Part shown: in pieces, positions 17,716 to 29,673 of the stretch | Position numbering within the stretch: position 1 is the stretch's first letter | Layout of the letters: each line of letters begins with the position of its first letter | Assembly (NCBI RefSeq): GCF_902502825.2 | Contig: NZ_LR723670.1 | Span: forward strand, 930,001 to 994,000 | DNA: 64,000 bases | Source: Pseudorhizobium flavum | GTDB lineage: Bacteria > Pseudomonadota > Alphaproteobacteria > Rhizobiales > Rhizobiaceae | Direction of reading: 5' to 3' | Translations under genes and position numbers: made by a program | Notes under the pieces: generated by a model | The model's input: the letters and a program-made list of their open reading frames with translations, nothing else | What the model was told of the DNA's origin: nothing | Database searches by the model: none

Positions 17716-18717
17716 ATGGCTTCCTATACCTTCTCCTGCATCGACGGTCATACCTGCGGAAACCCGGTCCGCCTTGTTTCCGGCGGTGGTCCGCGGCTTG
17801 AGGGGGCGACCATGCTTGAGAAGCGGGCGCATTTCCTTCGCGAGTTCGACTGGATCCGCACCGGGCTCATGTACGAGCCGCGCGGCCATGACATGATGTC
17901 CGGGTCGATCCTGTACCCGCCCACCAGGGCTGACTGCGACGTGGCCGTCCTGTTTATCGAAACCTCCGGCTGCCTGCCTATGTGCGGCCACGGCACGATC
18001 GGTACGATCACAATGGGCATCGAGAACGGGCTAATCACGCCGCGCGAGCCTGGAAAGCTATCGATCGATGCGCCGGCGGGGAAGGTGGACATCACCTATC
18101 GCCAGGAAGGGCGCTTCGTGGAAGAGGTGCGCCTCACCAATGTCCCCGGCTTCCTCCATTCGGAGGGGCTGACGGCACATGTCGAGGGGCTGGGCGAGGT
18201 CGTCGTCGACGTCGCCTATGGCGGCAATTTTTACGCCATCGTCGAGCCGCAGAAGAACTTCCGGGACATGGCCGATCACACGGCCGGCGAACTGGTGGGT
18301 TGGAGCCCTAAGCTGCGCGCCGCCCTCAATGCCAAATACGAGTTCATCCATCCCGAGCATCCGGAGATCCGCGGACTGAGCCACATCCAGTGGACCGGCA
18401 AGCCGACGAACCCGGAGGCTCACGCACGCAACGCCGTCTTCTACGGCGAGAAGGCGATTGACCGCTCTCCTTGTGGAACGGGCACTTCGGCGCGGATGGC
18501 GCAGCTGGCGGCAAAGGGCAAGCTCAAGGTCGGCGACGAATTCATCCACGAGTCGATCATCGGCTCGCTCTTCCGCGGTCGTGTCGAGGCGGCGACGACC
18601 GTGGCAGGCCGCGATGCGATTATCCCGTCGATTGCCGGTTGGGCTCGCATGACCGGCATCAACACGATCTTCATCGATGATCGCGACCCCTTTGCGCATG
18701 GGTTCGTCGTCAGGTGA
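17716..18717 (+). CDS. 4-hydroxyproline 2-epimerase (proline racemase family)
   Basis: A 333-residue cofactor-independent epimerase. Both catalytic cysteines are present: MCGHGTIG (about residue 92) and [13 protein letters not shown] (about 252). Two cysteines mean racemase or epimerase chemistry; the trans-3-hydroxyproline dehydratases of this family carry threonine at the second site. The expected reaction is trans-4-hydroxy-L-proline to cis-4-hydroxy-D-proline. Its stop overlaps the GTG of the AcnX gene by four bases, so the two are coupled. The D-hydroxyproline oxidase that should follow is not in the window. Confidence 0.85.
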   Translation: MASYTFSCIDGHTCGNPVRLVSGGGPRLEGATMLEKRAHFLREFDWIRTGLMYEPRGHDMMSGSILYPPTRADCDVAVLFIETSGCLPMCGHGTIGTITMGIENGLITPREPGKLSIDAPAGKVDITYRQEGRFVEEVRLTNVPGFLHSEGLTAHVEGLGEVVVDVAYGGNFYAIVEPQKNFRDMADHTAGELVGWSPKLRAALNAKYEFIHPEHPEIRGLSHIQWTGKPTNPEAHARNAVFYGEKAIDRSPCGTGTSARMAQLAAKGKLKVGDEFIHESIIGSLFRGRVEAATTVAGRDAIIPSIAGWARMTGINTIFIDDRDPFAHGFVVR

Positions 18718-20408
18718 CTGCCGGGCCGCGATCCGTCGCCATCCTGGCCGGCGAGGCAGAGGGGCCGGTAGTCTCCACCACCGAGCCGCTGAGCTTCTGG
18801 GGCGGTGTGTCGCCGGAGGATGGCCGGGTGATCGACGTCCATCATCCGCTGCATGGGGCCTGCCTCACCGGCACCATCTTGCTGATGCCGTCGAGCCGCG
18901 GCTCCTGCTCCGGGTCTGGCGTGCTGCTCGACCTCATTCTGTCCGGACGCGCGCCCGCAGCTCTGGTCTTCAGCGGCCCGGAAGATGTCCTGACACTTGG
19001 CGCGCTCGTTGCGGCGATGATGTTCGACAAGCCGGTCCCGGTCATTCGCCTGTCGGAGGAGGACTTCCGGTTTCTTTCTGGCTGTGACCGTGCCGTCATC
19101 ACCCGCAATACCTTGGAGGCCGGAGGACGAACCATCCCCTTGTCTCCCGCGCCCACGGCCGCGCTTGAATTGACGCCGGAAGACTGCGCCATGCTCGCTG
19201 GCGAGGCTGGCCCCGCTCCCCGCCAGGCGATGGAGATCATCTGCGCCATGGCCGCCCAGCAGGGCGCGCGGGAGCTCGTGAGCGTGAGCAAGGCGCATAT
19301 TGACGGCTGCATCTACGCCAGTCCTGCCAACCTGCTCTTCGCGGAGAAGATGGCGGCATCAGGCGCGCGTGTCCGCATTCCCACGACGATGAACGCGATC
19401 TCGGTCGACTACGCGAACTGGCGATTGCAGCGGGTTCCAGAAACCTTCGGGAAGCCGGCGCAGGATCTGGCGGACGCCTATGTGCGGATGGGCTGTCACC
19501 CGACCTATACCTGCGCTCCCTACCTGCTCGACAGCGCGCCGAAGGCGGGGGAGTGCGTTGCCTGGGCTGAATCCAATGCAGTCGTGTTCGCGAACTCCGT
19601 TCTGGGAGCGCGCACAGAAAAACACTCGGATTTCCTCGATCTCTGCATTGCGCTGACGGGCCGGGCGCCGCTGGCGGGCGTCTATCTCGATGAGAACCGC
19701 AAGGCCGGTCTGGTCATCGATATCGAGTTCCCCGCGAACTCTCACGACGCGTTCTGGCCGCTGGTGGGGTATCTGGCAGGGCAGATGTCTCCAGATCGTA
19801 TTCCCCTCTTGCGTGGGCTGGCGGAAGGCAAGCCGTCGATGGACGACCTGAAGGCACTCTGTGCCGCCTTCGGCACGACATCCGCGTCGCCCATGCTCCA
19901 CATCGACGGCGTGACCCCGGAAGCCGCATCATCCGCCGCCGCGGGCCTGCCGCAGCGAAGGATCACGCGAGAGGAAATGGCCGCTGCCTGGCGCGAACTG
20001 TCGGCCGGGCCCGAGCAGGTCGATCTCGTGGCGGTGGGAAGCCCGCATGCTTCGCTCGGCGAGTGCCGCGCCCTTGTTGCTGCCCTTGGCGGACGCAGAT
20101 GCAGCCCGGACGTGACGGTGATGGTCACGGCCGGGCACGACGTCATCCGGATCGCCGAGGAAGAGGGAACGCTGCCGCTCCTGAGGGAAGCGGGCGTGAC
20201 CGTCCTGCCGGACCTGTGCTGGTGTTCGATCAGCGAGCCGGTCTTCCCGCCTGCGGCGAAAACCGTGCTGACCAATTCCGGCAAATATGCCCATTACGGG
20301 CCGGGCCTGAGCGGCCGAACTGTCCGCTTCGGAAGCATCCGCGACTGTGCCGAAGCCGCTGCCACAGGCAGAGCGCCTTGCCGGCTTCCCCAGTGGCTGT
20401 CTCCCTAG
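18714..20408 (+). CDS. Fused AcnX-type dehydratase, probable cis-3-hydroxy-L-proline dehydratase
   Basis: A 564-residue aconitase-X protein in which the small DUF126 domain (about residues 1-135; [21 protein letters not shown] begins at about residue 43) is fused to the large DUF521 domain (about 145-560; KAHIDGC, ATTMN-like [21 protein letters not shown]). In most organisms the two are separate subunits. AcnX enzymes of hydroxyproline loci dehydrate cis-3-hydroxy-L-proline to 1-pyrroline-2-carboxylate. The start is GTG 18714, overlapping the epimerase stop. The gene ends in a convergent overlap of four bases (CTAG) with the transglycosylase gene. Confidence 0.8.
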   Translation: MTAGPRSVAILAGEAEGPVVSTTEPLSFWGGVSPEDGRVIDVHHPLHGACLTGTILLMPSSRGSCSGSGVLLDLILSGRAPAALVFSGPEDVLTLGALVAAMMFDKPVPVIRLSEEDFRFLSGCDRAVITRNTLEAGGRTIPLSPAPTAALELTPEDCAMLAGEAGPAPRQAMEIICAMAAQQGARELVSVSKAHIDGCIYASPANLLFAEKMAASGARVRIPTTMNAISVDYANWRLQRVPETFGKPAQDLADAYVRMGCHPTYTCAPYLLDSAPKAGECVAWAESNAVVFANSVLGARTEKHSDFLDLCIALTGRAPLAGVYLDENRKAGLVIDIEFPANSHDAFWPLVGYLAGQMSPDRIPLLRGLAEGKPSMDDLKALCAAFGTTSASPMLHIDGVTPEAASSAAAGLPQRRITREEMAAAWRELSAGPEQVDLVAVGSPHASLGECRALVAALGGRRCSPDVTVMVTAGHDVIRIAEEEGTLPLLREAGVTVLPDLCWCSISEPVFPPAAKTVLTNSGKYAHYGPGLSGRTVRFGSIRDCAEAAATGRAPCRLPQWLSP

Positions 20409-21319
20409 TTCCGGAAGACGGTGCAGGCCTCGCCTGCAGCGCGAATGGTCGCGCAGAGCCTGTCCGCCTCCGCACGTGTCTCGCGGCCTATCCTCGCGGC
20501 ATAACGGCCGCGATGGCCGAAATTGCCGCGCGTCTGGTGCACCATGACAGGCAGTTCCTCGTCGAGAGGGGAGGGCAGCCGTGCCACCCTGTCGGCAAAT
20601 AGTTTTCGCGCGACTTCGGGATTGACGTGTGCGGCGATCTGCACACCCCAGGGCGCCCACGGCCCTTCCCCCATCACGGCTCCGGGTGAAAGTCGCCGGC
20701 TCTCCGCCAGCGCAACGCAGCTCTCGAGGAATGGCTTGTCGGCATCGAGAGGCGCGGCCGCAGTGTCCGGAGGCTCGCTCGTCCACTGCTCGATCGAATG
20801 GCCGGTGATGGAGCGCACATAGGCGCGCGTCTCGTATGGCAGCAATCCCCTATTCAGATATCGTTGCAGCCCTGCCTCACCGGCATTGTAGGCCGCTGCC
20901 GCATGGCCATAGCTGCCGAACAGGTCGCGGAGCTCCTTCAGGTAGGCGGCAGAGGCGCCGAGTGCCGAAAGGATGTCGAAGCTGTTGGCAAGCCCCCTCA
21001 GCCGCGCGGTGCCCGGCATGAACTGGGCGATGCCTTCCGCTCCCTTGTGGCTGACGGCACCAGGCCGGAACAGGCTTTCCTTCCAGATCAGCCGCGCGAA
21101 GAAATCAGCAGGAATGTCGTGCCGGCGCGCGAAATACTCGAGGCCGGAGCAGAGGTCGCTGTTGAACGTCTCGCCACGGACGCAGAGCGTGTCTCCGGAC
21201 GCCTCATCGGCCCAGGAAGACAGGCACTCGTTTTCCTGCTGCTCTCCGGCCTGCTCTGCGGCAGCGCCTTCGCCGGCGAAGGTCAGGAAGAGCAGCAGCG
21301 AGATTGCCAGTCTGGTCAT
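20405..21319 (-). CDS. Lytic murein transglycosylase (SLT domain), secreted
   Basis: A 304-residue periplasmic enzyme that cleaves peptidoglycan glycan strands. ATG 21319 starts a signal peptide ([20 protein letters not shown]). The SLT domain spans about residues 60-170: catalytic glutamate in [14 protein letters not shown], then [13 protein letters not shown] and [13 protein letters not shown]. The C-terminus (about 250-304; [17 protein letters not shown]) looks like a short SPOR-like peptidoglycan-binding region. Long in-frame extension upstream is rejected because it reads through the lipoprotein gene and lacks a signal peptide at its start. Confidence 0.85.
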   Translation of the reverse strand: MTRLAISLLLFLTFAGEGAAAEQAGEQQENECLSSWADEASGDTLCVRGETFNSDLCSGLEYFARRHDIPADFFARLIWKESLFRPGAVSHKGAEGIAQFMPGTARLRGLANSFDILSALGASAAYLKELRDLFGSYGHAAAAYNAGEAGLQRYLNRGLLPYETRAYVRSITGHSIEQWTSEPPDTAAAPLDADKPFLESCVALAESRRLSPGAVMGEGPWAPWGVQIAAHVNPEVARKLFADRVARLPSPLDEELPVMVHQTRGNFGHRGRYAARIGRETRAEADRLCATIRAAGEACTVFRN

Positions 21320-21441
21320 GGTGGATGTGCAAGGCCGTCTGTTGGACGTCCCATTCTGGCACGAACTGAGTTCCCGAGCCATCGCCCGACGAATGCGCCG
21401 AAAAGCGGTCCGCCGGATCCGATCTCCCGCCAGCGCATTTT

Positions 21442-21798
21442 CTATTCCTGCGTCAGCAGTTCCTCGCAATAGCTCGGACCCCGGGCGCCCTGGCGGTCGG
21501 CGGTGATGCGGATGGAGCGAATATTGTAGTCGGCGTCGACGGTCAGCTGAGCGGCGCAGCTGACATTGGCGGTGCGGCCGTTCTGCAGCTTGATCCGCTG
21601 GTAGCCGCCACGCCAGTTGTAAAGCGTCGTCGAACCGGTGGGCGTATCGCTGATGGGAGGGCTGTACTTCGCGAAGAACTTTCCGGCCGACTGGCCGACC
21701 CAGCGAGCCTCGATCGGATTGGCCGGCGCACCTGTCGTCGTGCAGGCGGAGAGTGCGATGGCGATGACGGCTATGGATGCGATAATGCGGCGGTTCAT
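21442..21798 (-). CDS. Small predicted lipoprotein
   Basis: A 118-residue protein with a classical lipoprotein signal: basic MNRR, hydrophobic ASIAVIAIA, lipobox LSAC with the acylated cysteine at residue 19. The mature part (TTLYNWRGGYQRIKLQNGR) is a short beta-rich domain found widely in Rhizobiales without a named function; two further cysteines may form a disulfide in the periplasm. It sits 122 bases upstream of the transglycosylase on the same strand, so an envelope role is likely. Confidence 0.75.
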   Translation of the reverse strand: MNRRIIASIAVIAIALSACTTTGAPANPIEARWVGQSAGKFFAKYSPPISDTPTGSTTLYNWRGGYQRIKLQNGRTANVSCAAQLTVDADYNIRSIRITADRQGARGPSYCEELLTQE

Positions 21799-22025
21799 GT
21801 CCCTGTAGACCTTTTCTCTGCTCGTCCGATGAGGCTGCGGGTCGCCCTAGCAGATTTCTTGTTTCCGTCGCACCATCGGGCCGCGCCTCGGTCAAAATTT
21901 CCCTTCATCGCTACCTTTTTGCCACGCCGACGGCGCTGCTGAAACCGAGGCCGGAGAGGGCGCAAATTTTCGGTGCGACCGCTTGTCGAAGCCGAGTGGC
22001 TGGTCTATAGAGGCGCCGCTGGTCA

Positions 22026-22102
22026 CGGAGTGTAGCGCAGTCTGGTAGCGCACCACGTTCGGGACGTGGGGGTCGCAAGTTCGAATCTTGCCACTCCGAC
22101 CA
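22026..22102 (+). tRNA. tRNA-Pro (anticodon CGG)
   Basis: The 77 bases fold into a full cloverleaf: acceptor CGGAGTG/CACTCCG, D stem GCGC/GCGC, anticodon stem CCACG/CGTGG with loop TTCGGGA (anticodon CGG, reading CCG), T arm GCAAG-TTCGAAT-CTTGC, and an encoded ACCA end. No integrase or attachment-site duplication is seen beside it. Confidence 0.95.
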
Positions 22103-22285
22103 GCTGAAAAGCCTCTCCCGAAGGCTTCATTCTCTCCCTTTCAAGTCGCCACGCAAATCATTCGATCTTGGCCTGTGCTCAGGCAACTGAGGTGCCAGTA
22201 GCTGCGCATGGTCTTGCAAGGCCGTGGCCGATGGAGTTGTGTGTAGTCGGTGCCGCCTGATGGCAGCCGACGAGGATGACCTGCG

Positions 22286-24145
<1,860 letters not shown>

Positions 24146-24199
24146 GGAGGCAGGCCCCTCAGGATCTTTCGTCGCTGGCGATGCTTTGGGCGGCAGCCG

Positions 24200-24406
24200 T
24201 CAGTGGGTGCTTTCCAGCAACTCGCGCTTGCGCAGGTCCTCGATTGCCGCCACAGCCTCTTCCGCCGACCACCCGGCGCGCACGGCTGCATCGATGATCC
24301 TTGCCTCGCACTCGAGCGCGAGCCGATTGTAGACGGGCTCGATCGCTTCCTGGATGGTCAGAATATGATCCTCGGGCTTGACGTGGATATGCGCCGACAT
24401 TGCCAT
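24200..24406 (-). CDS. Small conserved-looking hypothetical protein
   Basis: A 68-residue cytoplasmic protein, largely alpha-helical by composition (HILTIQEAIEPVYNRL, then AAVRAGWSAEEAVAAIEDL). I chose ATG 24406 because a GGAGAG site lies 6 bases before it; the in-frame ATG at 24418 is also possible. It is downstream of the broken sulfate-binding protein gene on the same strand. I do not recognise a family with a known function. Confidence 0.6.
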   Translation of the reverse strand: MAMSAHIHVKPEDHILTIQEAIEPVYNRLALECEARIIDAAVRAGWSAEEAVAAIEDLRKRELLESTH

Positions 24407-24527
24407 GTTGCTCTCCATTGCGAGGGGGACAGCTTCCGAATCCTTCTCGGCCGGTTTTGTTCCGTGCCCTTTCACAATTCTGTCACCGAAGGAGGGACGC
24501 GGCCCCACGGGCCGCGTCCCACACCGC

Positions 24528-25552
24528 TCAGTTCCGGCTGCCATAGATCGCGTCGAAGGTCCCGCCATTGGCAAAGTGCTCGGGCTGCGCCTTTGCCCAC
24601 CCACCGAAGATTGGATCATCGATGGTTACCAGCTTGACCTTCGGAAGCCGTTGCAGGAGGGTGGGATCGACCACCTCCGGCCTGACGGGTCTGTAGAAGT
24701 GCTTGGCGATCAGATTTTGCGCTTCGTCGGAATACAGGTATTCCAGGTAGGCCTCGGCCACCTTGCGGCTGTCCTTCCGGTCCACATTCGCATCGACGAC
24801 CGCCACGGGCGGTTCTGCCAGGATCGAGATCGGTGGCACGACGATGTCGAAGGCATCCTCTCCCATTTCCTTCAGCGCCAGGAAGGCCTCGTTTTCCCAG
24901 GCGAGCAACACGTCGCCGATCCCTCTCTCCGTGAAGGTCGTGGTTGCGCCGCGCGCGCCAGTATCCATCACGCTGACATGGCTGAAGAGATCCTGCATGT
25001 AGGCCTTGATCCTTTCCTCGTCTCCCCCATAGGTCTCGTTTGCCCACGTCCAGGCAGCGAGGTAGTTCCAGCGGGCGCCGCCGGAAGTCTTGGGGTTGGG
25101 CGTGACGATTTCCACGCCATCCTTCACGAGGTCTCCCCAGTCCCGCAGCCCTTTGGGATTGCTTTCCTCACCAGGAAGACGATCGTTGACGTGTAGGGTG
25201 CCGAGTTGTGGGCGAACCTGCCGTGCCAGTCGCGGGAGATCTTGCCGCTGTGCTCGGCGATTGCATCGATGTCGCTGCCCAGCGCAAGGGTCACGACATC
25301 CGCTTCCAGTCCCTCGATCACGCCTCGCGCCTGCCGGCCTGACCCCCCGTGCGATTGCTCAATGCGGACCGTTTCCCCGGTCTGCTTCTGCCAGTGCGCG
25401 ATGAAGAGCGCGTTGTACTCTTCGTAGAACTCGCGCGTGGGGTCGTAGGAGACGTTGAGCAGAGTGGTCTGCGCCAGGGTGGGTGTAAACACGCCGACAG
25501 TAAGAGACAGTCCAAGCGCCAATGCGCCCATTCCATGCATGAACTTGAACAT
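24528..25552 (-). pseudogene. Sulfate ABC transporter substrate-binding protein, frameshifted
   Basis: Two reading frames together encode a sulfate/thiosulfate-binding protein of the normal length (about 341 residues). The first (from 25552, signal peptide [17 protein letters not shown] through TLAQ) runs to VRK and then leaves the family alignment; the second resumes with [24 protein letters not shown] and continues to the natural end. Around 25161-25163 one G appears missing: the coding strand has AAAGCAATCC where AAAGGCAATCC would restore the usual RKGNPKG motif. The start has a GGAGGG site. Either a recent inactivating mutation or a sequencing error. No permease or ATPase genes are adjacent. 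Confidence 0.85.
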
Positions 25553-25749
25553 TCCGGCTTCCCTCCGTTGATAGCCGATTAAGACTACTGTGTTAGTCGT
25601 CTTTAGCAACGCGGTTCGGAAGGAACACAAAACTCTTCCTCTTCCCGATAATTTTGGAAAAGAGCGGTACTGCGTGAAGATCAGATCCAAGCAAAACCGA
25701 CCTACTGGAGGAAAGCTCGGAAGAAGTGTATTCCACGCTCAAGAGCCGC

Positions 25750-26190
25750 TCAGGCCCTCAGGAGGTGCTCGGAGTTTGTGCTGCTTATTGCATCGGCAAT
25801 CGTTGTGCTGAACAGCACGTCTCGGGTCGCATCGGCCACGCGAGCGAAGACGTGGCGGATCTCGCAGCCCTGCTCGCCGTCGCAGTCCTCGCACTTGCGA
25901 TAGGCTGTCACCGAAAGACAGGGCAGGGGCGCGATTGGGCCGTCGATCAGGCGCAACACCTCGCCATAGGTGATGGCGTTGGCGGGCTTCAGCAGCAGAT
26001 AGCCGCCCTGCTTGCCGCGGCGGCTGGCTACCAGGCCGGCCCGCTTCAGGTCGAGCAGGATCTGCTCCAGGAATTTCTTCGGGATGCACTGCTGTGCCGC
26101 GATCTCGGAGATCATCATCGACGAGCCGCTTTCGGCCTGCGCCAAAGCCGTTAGCGCGCGCAGCGCGTATCTCGCCTTCTGAGAAATCAT
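25750..26190 (-). CDS. Rrf2 family transcriptional regulator with four cysteines
   Basis: A 146-residue regulator. The winged helix-turn-helix covers about residues 1-85 (ISQKARYALRALTALA, PKKFLEQILLDL, SRRGKQGGYLL). Cysteines at about 91, 100, 103 and 109 form a cluster like, but not identical to, the three-cysteine iron-sulfur site of IscR. It is divergent from cysH across 241 bases and next to the sulfate-binding gene, so it is the probable regulator of sulfur assimilation here (compare CymR, an Rrf2 protein controlling cysteine metabolism). Start ATG 26190 begins MISQKAR, the usual family start. Confidence 0.85.
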   Translation of the reverse strand: MISQKARYALRALTALAQAESGSSMMISEIAAQQCIPKKFLEQILLDLKRAGLVASRRGKQGGYLLLKPANAITYGEVLRLIDGPIAPLPCLSVTAYRKCEDCDGEQGCEIRHVFARVADATRDVLFSTTIADAISSTNSEHLLRA

Positions 26191-26330
26191 CGTGCAACCG
26201 TTGGATGTCTGCGGCCGGACTTCCGGATGGTCCTGACCTGTTTCGGGCATAATGGAAACGGCAGTGGAATTCAAACAGACGGGGCGTTGTCGCTGCCGAC
26301 CGCCGCAGCTTTTCTGCCGGACAGCAGCTT

Positions 26331-26351
26331 TGGAGAGAGATTTGCTCTCCA
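26331..26351. promoter_or_regulatory. Inverted repeat upstream of cysH
   Basis: TGGAGAG and CTCTCCA pair across a 7-base loop. It lies about 80 bases before the cysH start in the region shared with the Rrf2 gene. It could be an operator or an RNA hairpin in the cysH leader; nothing more can be said. Confidence 0.3.
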
Positions 26352-26431
26352 TCCCCGCCTCATGAAACCGCTGTTTCTGTCCTTGCCACGGGCGAGCTTC
26401 CATAATCCGCCAAAGAGTCTGGAAGAACCTC

Positions 26432-27193
26432 ATGACGATCCACGACGCCTCCGGCCCCCGCCTGGCCGAAATCGCCGCCTCTCTCGATGTGCAGTTTGAA
26501 AAGCTGGATCTTGCCGGCCGGCTCGCGCTTGCGGCAACGCTCGGCCGCGCGGTCTTCACCACCAGTCTCGGCATCGAGGACCAGGTCATCACCGCTGCCA
26601 TCGGCCTCGACCGTCTCGACATCGAGGTGGCGACGCTGGAGACGGGTCGGCTTTTTCCCGAGACGCTTGCCTTGATCGACGAAACCGAAGACCGCTTCGA
26701 TATCGAGATCCGACGCTTCATGCCCGAGAAGGCGGATGTTGATGCCTATGCCGCCCAATACGGTCTCAACGGGTTCTACGAAAGCGTGGAAGCGCGACAC
26801 GCCTGCTGTCACGTGCGCAAGTTGAAGCCGCTCGCCCGCGCGCTGGAGGGGGCTGTGGTTTGGGTGACGGGCCTTCGCCGCAGCCAGTCTGGCAATCGCG
26901 CCTCCACCCCTTTCGCCGAATACGACGCGGAGCGGGGCCTCCTGAAGGTCAACCCGCTCGCCGACTGGTCGCTCGACCAGATCAACGCCTATGTCGAGCA
27001 ACAGGCCGTACCGACCAATCCGCTCCACAAGCGTGGGTACCCTTCGATTGGCTGCGAGCCCTGCACACGGGCGATAAAGCCCGGTGAGCCGGAGCGCGCA
27101 GGCCGGTGGTGGTGGGAGAACGACGAGAAGCGCGAATGCGGCCTCCATGTTCCCGAAGCCGCTGCCGCCTCTGCGAACTCGACTTCCCTTTGA
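26432..27193 (+). CDS. cysH: Adenylylsulfate (APS) reductase, CysH family
   Basis: A 253-residue assimilatory sulfonucleotide reductase. The PAPS-reductase domain includes TTSLGIEDQVIT and ETGRLFPET. The paired cysteines in ARHACCHVRK and the CxxC in GCEPCTR are the four [4Fe-4S] ligands that mark enzymes using APS rather than PAPS, as usual in rhizobia. Products are sulfite and AMP, with thioredoxin as reductant. It is first of the cysH-cysD-cysN operon, 32 bases before cysD. Confidence 0.93.
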   Translation: MTIHDASGPRLAEIAASLDVQFEKLDLAGRLALAATLGRAVFTTSLGIEDQVITAAIGLDRLDIEVATLETGRLFPETLALIDETEDRFDIEIRRFMPEKADVDAYAAQYGLNGFYESVEARHACCHVRKLKPLARALEGAVVWVTGLRRSQSGNRASTPFAEYDAERGLLKVNPLADWSLDQINAYVEQQAVPTNPLHKRGYPSIGCEPCTRAIKPGEPERAGRWWWENDEKRECGLHVPEAAAASANSTSL

Positions 27194-27225
27194 TCGGCAG
27201 CCGGCTAGGCGCCTTGGAGTAACTG

Positions 27226-28179
27226 ATGTCCGATACCCTTCACGCAGCAGATCCCAAGCCTGCTACGTCCAACAAGCAACCGCTCGATCCGCACCTGAAG
27301 GCGCTGGAGAACGAGGCGATCCATATCTTTCGCGAAGTGGCTGCCGAATTCGAGCGCCCCGTAATGCTCTATTCGATCGGCAAGGACTCCTCCGTCCTGC
27401 TGCATCTGGCGCGCAAGGCTTTCCACCCCGGACGCATCCCGTTTCCGCTGCTCCACATCGACACCGGCTGGAAATTCCCGGAGATGATCGCGTTTCGCGA
27501 TGAGATGGCGCGTCGTTTCGACCTCGACCTGATCGTCTACACCAACCCACGCGGCGTCTCGGAAGGCATCTCGCCCTTCATCCACGGTTCGGCATACCAC
27601 ACCGATGTCATGAAGACGGAAGCGCTGCGCCAGGCACTCGATGCCGGCAAGTATGATGCTGCATTCGGCGGCGCGCGGCGCGATGAGGAGGCCTCGCGCG
27701 CCAAGGAACGCATCTACTCCTTCCGCACTCCGGAGCACAAATGGGACCCGCGCAACCAGCGGCCGGAACTCTGGAACGTCTACAACGGCATGGTCCGCAA
27801 GGGTGAGAGCGTGCGCGCCTTCCCGCTGTCCAACTGGACCGAGGTCGACATCTGGCGCTACATCCAGGCTGAGAATATTCCGCTGCCGCCGCTCTATTAC
27901 GCGAAGAAGCGCAAATACGTCGAACGCGACGGCATGCTGATGTGGGCGGAGGATCCCCGCTTCGAAGCCTTGCCAGGCGAGCAGATCCAGGAAGGCATGC
28001 TGCGCTTCCGCACCCTCGGCTGCTGGCCCCTGACCGGCGGCATCCGCTCCACGGCGACCACGCTCGAGGAGGTCATTGCCGAACTCGAGATTGCCACCGT
28101 CTCCGAACGTCAGGGACGCGCCATCGACCGCGACCAGTCGGGCTCGATGGAAAAGAAGAAACGCGAAGGATATTTCTGA
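27226..28179 (+). CDS. cysD: Sulfate adenylyltransferase subunit 2
   Basis: A 317-residue catalytic subunit of ATP sulfurylase, making APS from sulfate and ATP. The nucleotide-binding loop is [19 protein letters not shown], and the conserved [18 protein letters not shown] and [15 protein letters not shown] blocks are present. The length matches family norms. It is one base from cysN, its GTPase partner, and follows cysH, so the operon encodes sulfate to sulfite activation and reduction. The window has no cysG/cysI sulfite reductase. Confidence 0.95.
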   Translation: MSDTLHAADPKPATSNKQPLDPHLKALENEAIHIFREVAAEFERPVMLYSIGKDSSVLLHLARKAFHPGRIPFPLLHIDTGWKFPEMIAFRDEMARRFDLDLIVYTNPRGVSEGISPFIHGSAYHTDVMKTEALRQALDAGKYDAAFGGARRDEEASRAKERIYSFRTPEHKWDPRNQRPELWNVYNGMVRKGESVRAFPLSNWTEVDIWRYIQAENIPLPPLYYAKKRKYVERDGMLMWAEDPRFEALPGEQIQEGMLRFRTLGCWPLTGGIRSTATTLEEVIAELEIATVSERQGRAIDRDQSGSMEKKKREGYF

Positions 28180-28180
28180 G

Positions 28181-29668
28181 ATGACCGCATCCGCCACTGC
28201 CACCTCGGTCGCTGTCCATCCCGCATCGGAACCACTGCCGCTCTCGCGCGACGTGCGTCCCTTGCGTCTCATCACCTGCGGCTCGGTGGATGACGGCAAG
28301 TCGACGCTGATCGGCAGGCTGCTGTGGGATACCAAGGCGGTCAAGGAAGACCAAGCAGCCACCCTGCAGCGGGATTCCGGAAAGCAGAACGACCTCGGCC
28401 TTCCGGACTTCGCGCTTCTGCTCGACGGCCTGCAGGCGGAGCGCGAGCAGGGCATCACCATCGACGTCGCCTATCGCTATTTCGCGACCGACCGTCGCTC
28501 CTTCATCGTTGCCGACACGCCCGGTCACGAGCAGTACACACGCAACATGGCAACTGGTGCCTCGACCGCCGATCTGGCAGTCCTCCTGGTCGACGCCCGC
28601 GCCGGCCTCCTGGAACAGACCCGCCGCCACGCGACGATCGCATCGCTGATGGGCATCCGGCAGTTCGTGCTGGCCGTCAACAAGTTCGATCTCGTGGGCT
28701 ACGATCGGGCCATCTTCGAGAAGATATCGCATGAGTTCAAGGAATTGGCGCTTTCGCTCGGCGTGCGGCAGATCACGGCGATCCCGATGTCCGCGCTGAA
28801 GGGCGAGAATGTTGTCTACCCGGCTCCCGCCGCCATGCCGTGGTATGACGGGCCGACACTGGTCGAGACGCTGGAACTGGCAACGGTCCGCTCCGCCCAG
28901 GCCGGCGGCTTTCGGCTGCCGGTGCAGCGCGTTTCGCGTCCCGGCGAAAGCTTCCGCGGCTACCAGGGCACCGTCGCCGGCGGTTCGGTGAAGCCGGGGG
29001 ATTCCGTCGTCATCCTGCCATCGGGTATGGTCGCCAATGTCAAGCAGATCGTCACTTTTGATCTCGTGCGCAATGCCGCCGTGGCCGGCGATGCCATCAC
29101 GCTCGTGCTTGACCGGCAGGTGGACGTTTCCCGCGGGGACATGATCGTTTCGCTGGACGCCCAGCCGATGACGGGGCTCGAATTCGAGGCGCAGATCGTC
29201 GCCCTGCAGCCGGACGGCATCGAGCCCGGCAAGCGCTACTGGCTGAAGAGCGGTTCGCGCCGCCAGCGCGTCTCGGTCAGGCCGACGTCTCAGCTCGATC
29301 TCGCCACCGGCTCCTGGCGCGCCCACGTCGAGCCTCTGCAGATGAACGCCATCGGCAGGGTGCGGCTCTCTTTCGACGAGCAGGCGATCTTTGACGCCTA
29401 CGAGCAGAACCGCTCGACCGGCGCCTTCATCCTGATCGATCCCGATACGCACAATACCATCGCCGGCGGTATGATCACCTCCAAGCGCAGCGGCGGGATC
29501 GGCATCCGCTACGAAGGCGAGCGCGTCGTGCTGTCTCTGCCGGCCGACCTTGCGGACCAGATCATGGCGAGCGAACTCTTCGCCAGCCGGCGCGACGAGA
29601 CGGACGTGCGTCGCATGAGCGCCTCACAGGCAGCGGACATCTTTGCCAACGCCGCGCAGGACATCTGA
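28181..29668 (+). CDS. cysN: Sulfate adenylyltransferase subunit 1 (GTPase)
   Basis: A 495-residue EF-Tu-like GTPase that drives ATP sulfurylase. G1 is CGSVDDGKST, G3 DTPGHEQYTRN, G4 NKFDLV; domains II and III follow. I chose ATG 28181, one base after the cysD stop. At this length it stops after the GTPase part: the fused APS kinase (CysC) domain of NodQ/CysNC proteins is absent, consistent with an APS-reductase pathway that needs no PAPS. Confidence 0.93.
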   Translation: MTASATATSVAVHPASEPLPLSRDVRPLRLITCGSVDDGKSTLIGRLLWDTKAVKEDQAATLQRDSGKQNDLGLPDFALLLDGLQAEREQGITIDVAYRYFATDRRSFIVADTPGHEQYTRNMATGASTADLAVLLVDARAGLLEQTRRHATIASLMGIRQFVLAVNKFDLVGYDRAIFEKISHEFKELALSLGVRQITAIPMSALKGENVVYPAPAAMPWYDGPTLVETLELATVRSAQAGGFRLPVQRVSRPGESFRGYQGTVAGGSVKPGDSVVILPSGMVANVKQIVTFDLVRNAAVAGDAITLVLDRQVDVSRGDMIVSLDAQPMTGLEFEAQIVALQPDGIEPGKRYWLKSGSRRQRVSVRPTSQLDLATGSWRAHVEPLQMNAIGRVRLSFDEQAIFDAYEQNRSTGAFILIDPDTHNTIAGGMITSKRSGGIGIRYEGERVVLSLPADLADQIMASELFASRRDETDVRRMSASQAADIFANAAQDI

Positions 29669-29673
29669 AGCAT

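Noticed and set aside
22026..22102. tRNA-Pro as a possible integration site
   Set aside because: No integrase, no direct repeat of the tRNA 3' end and no change in composition were seen next to it.
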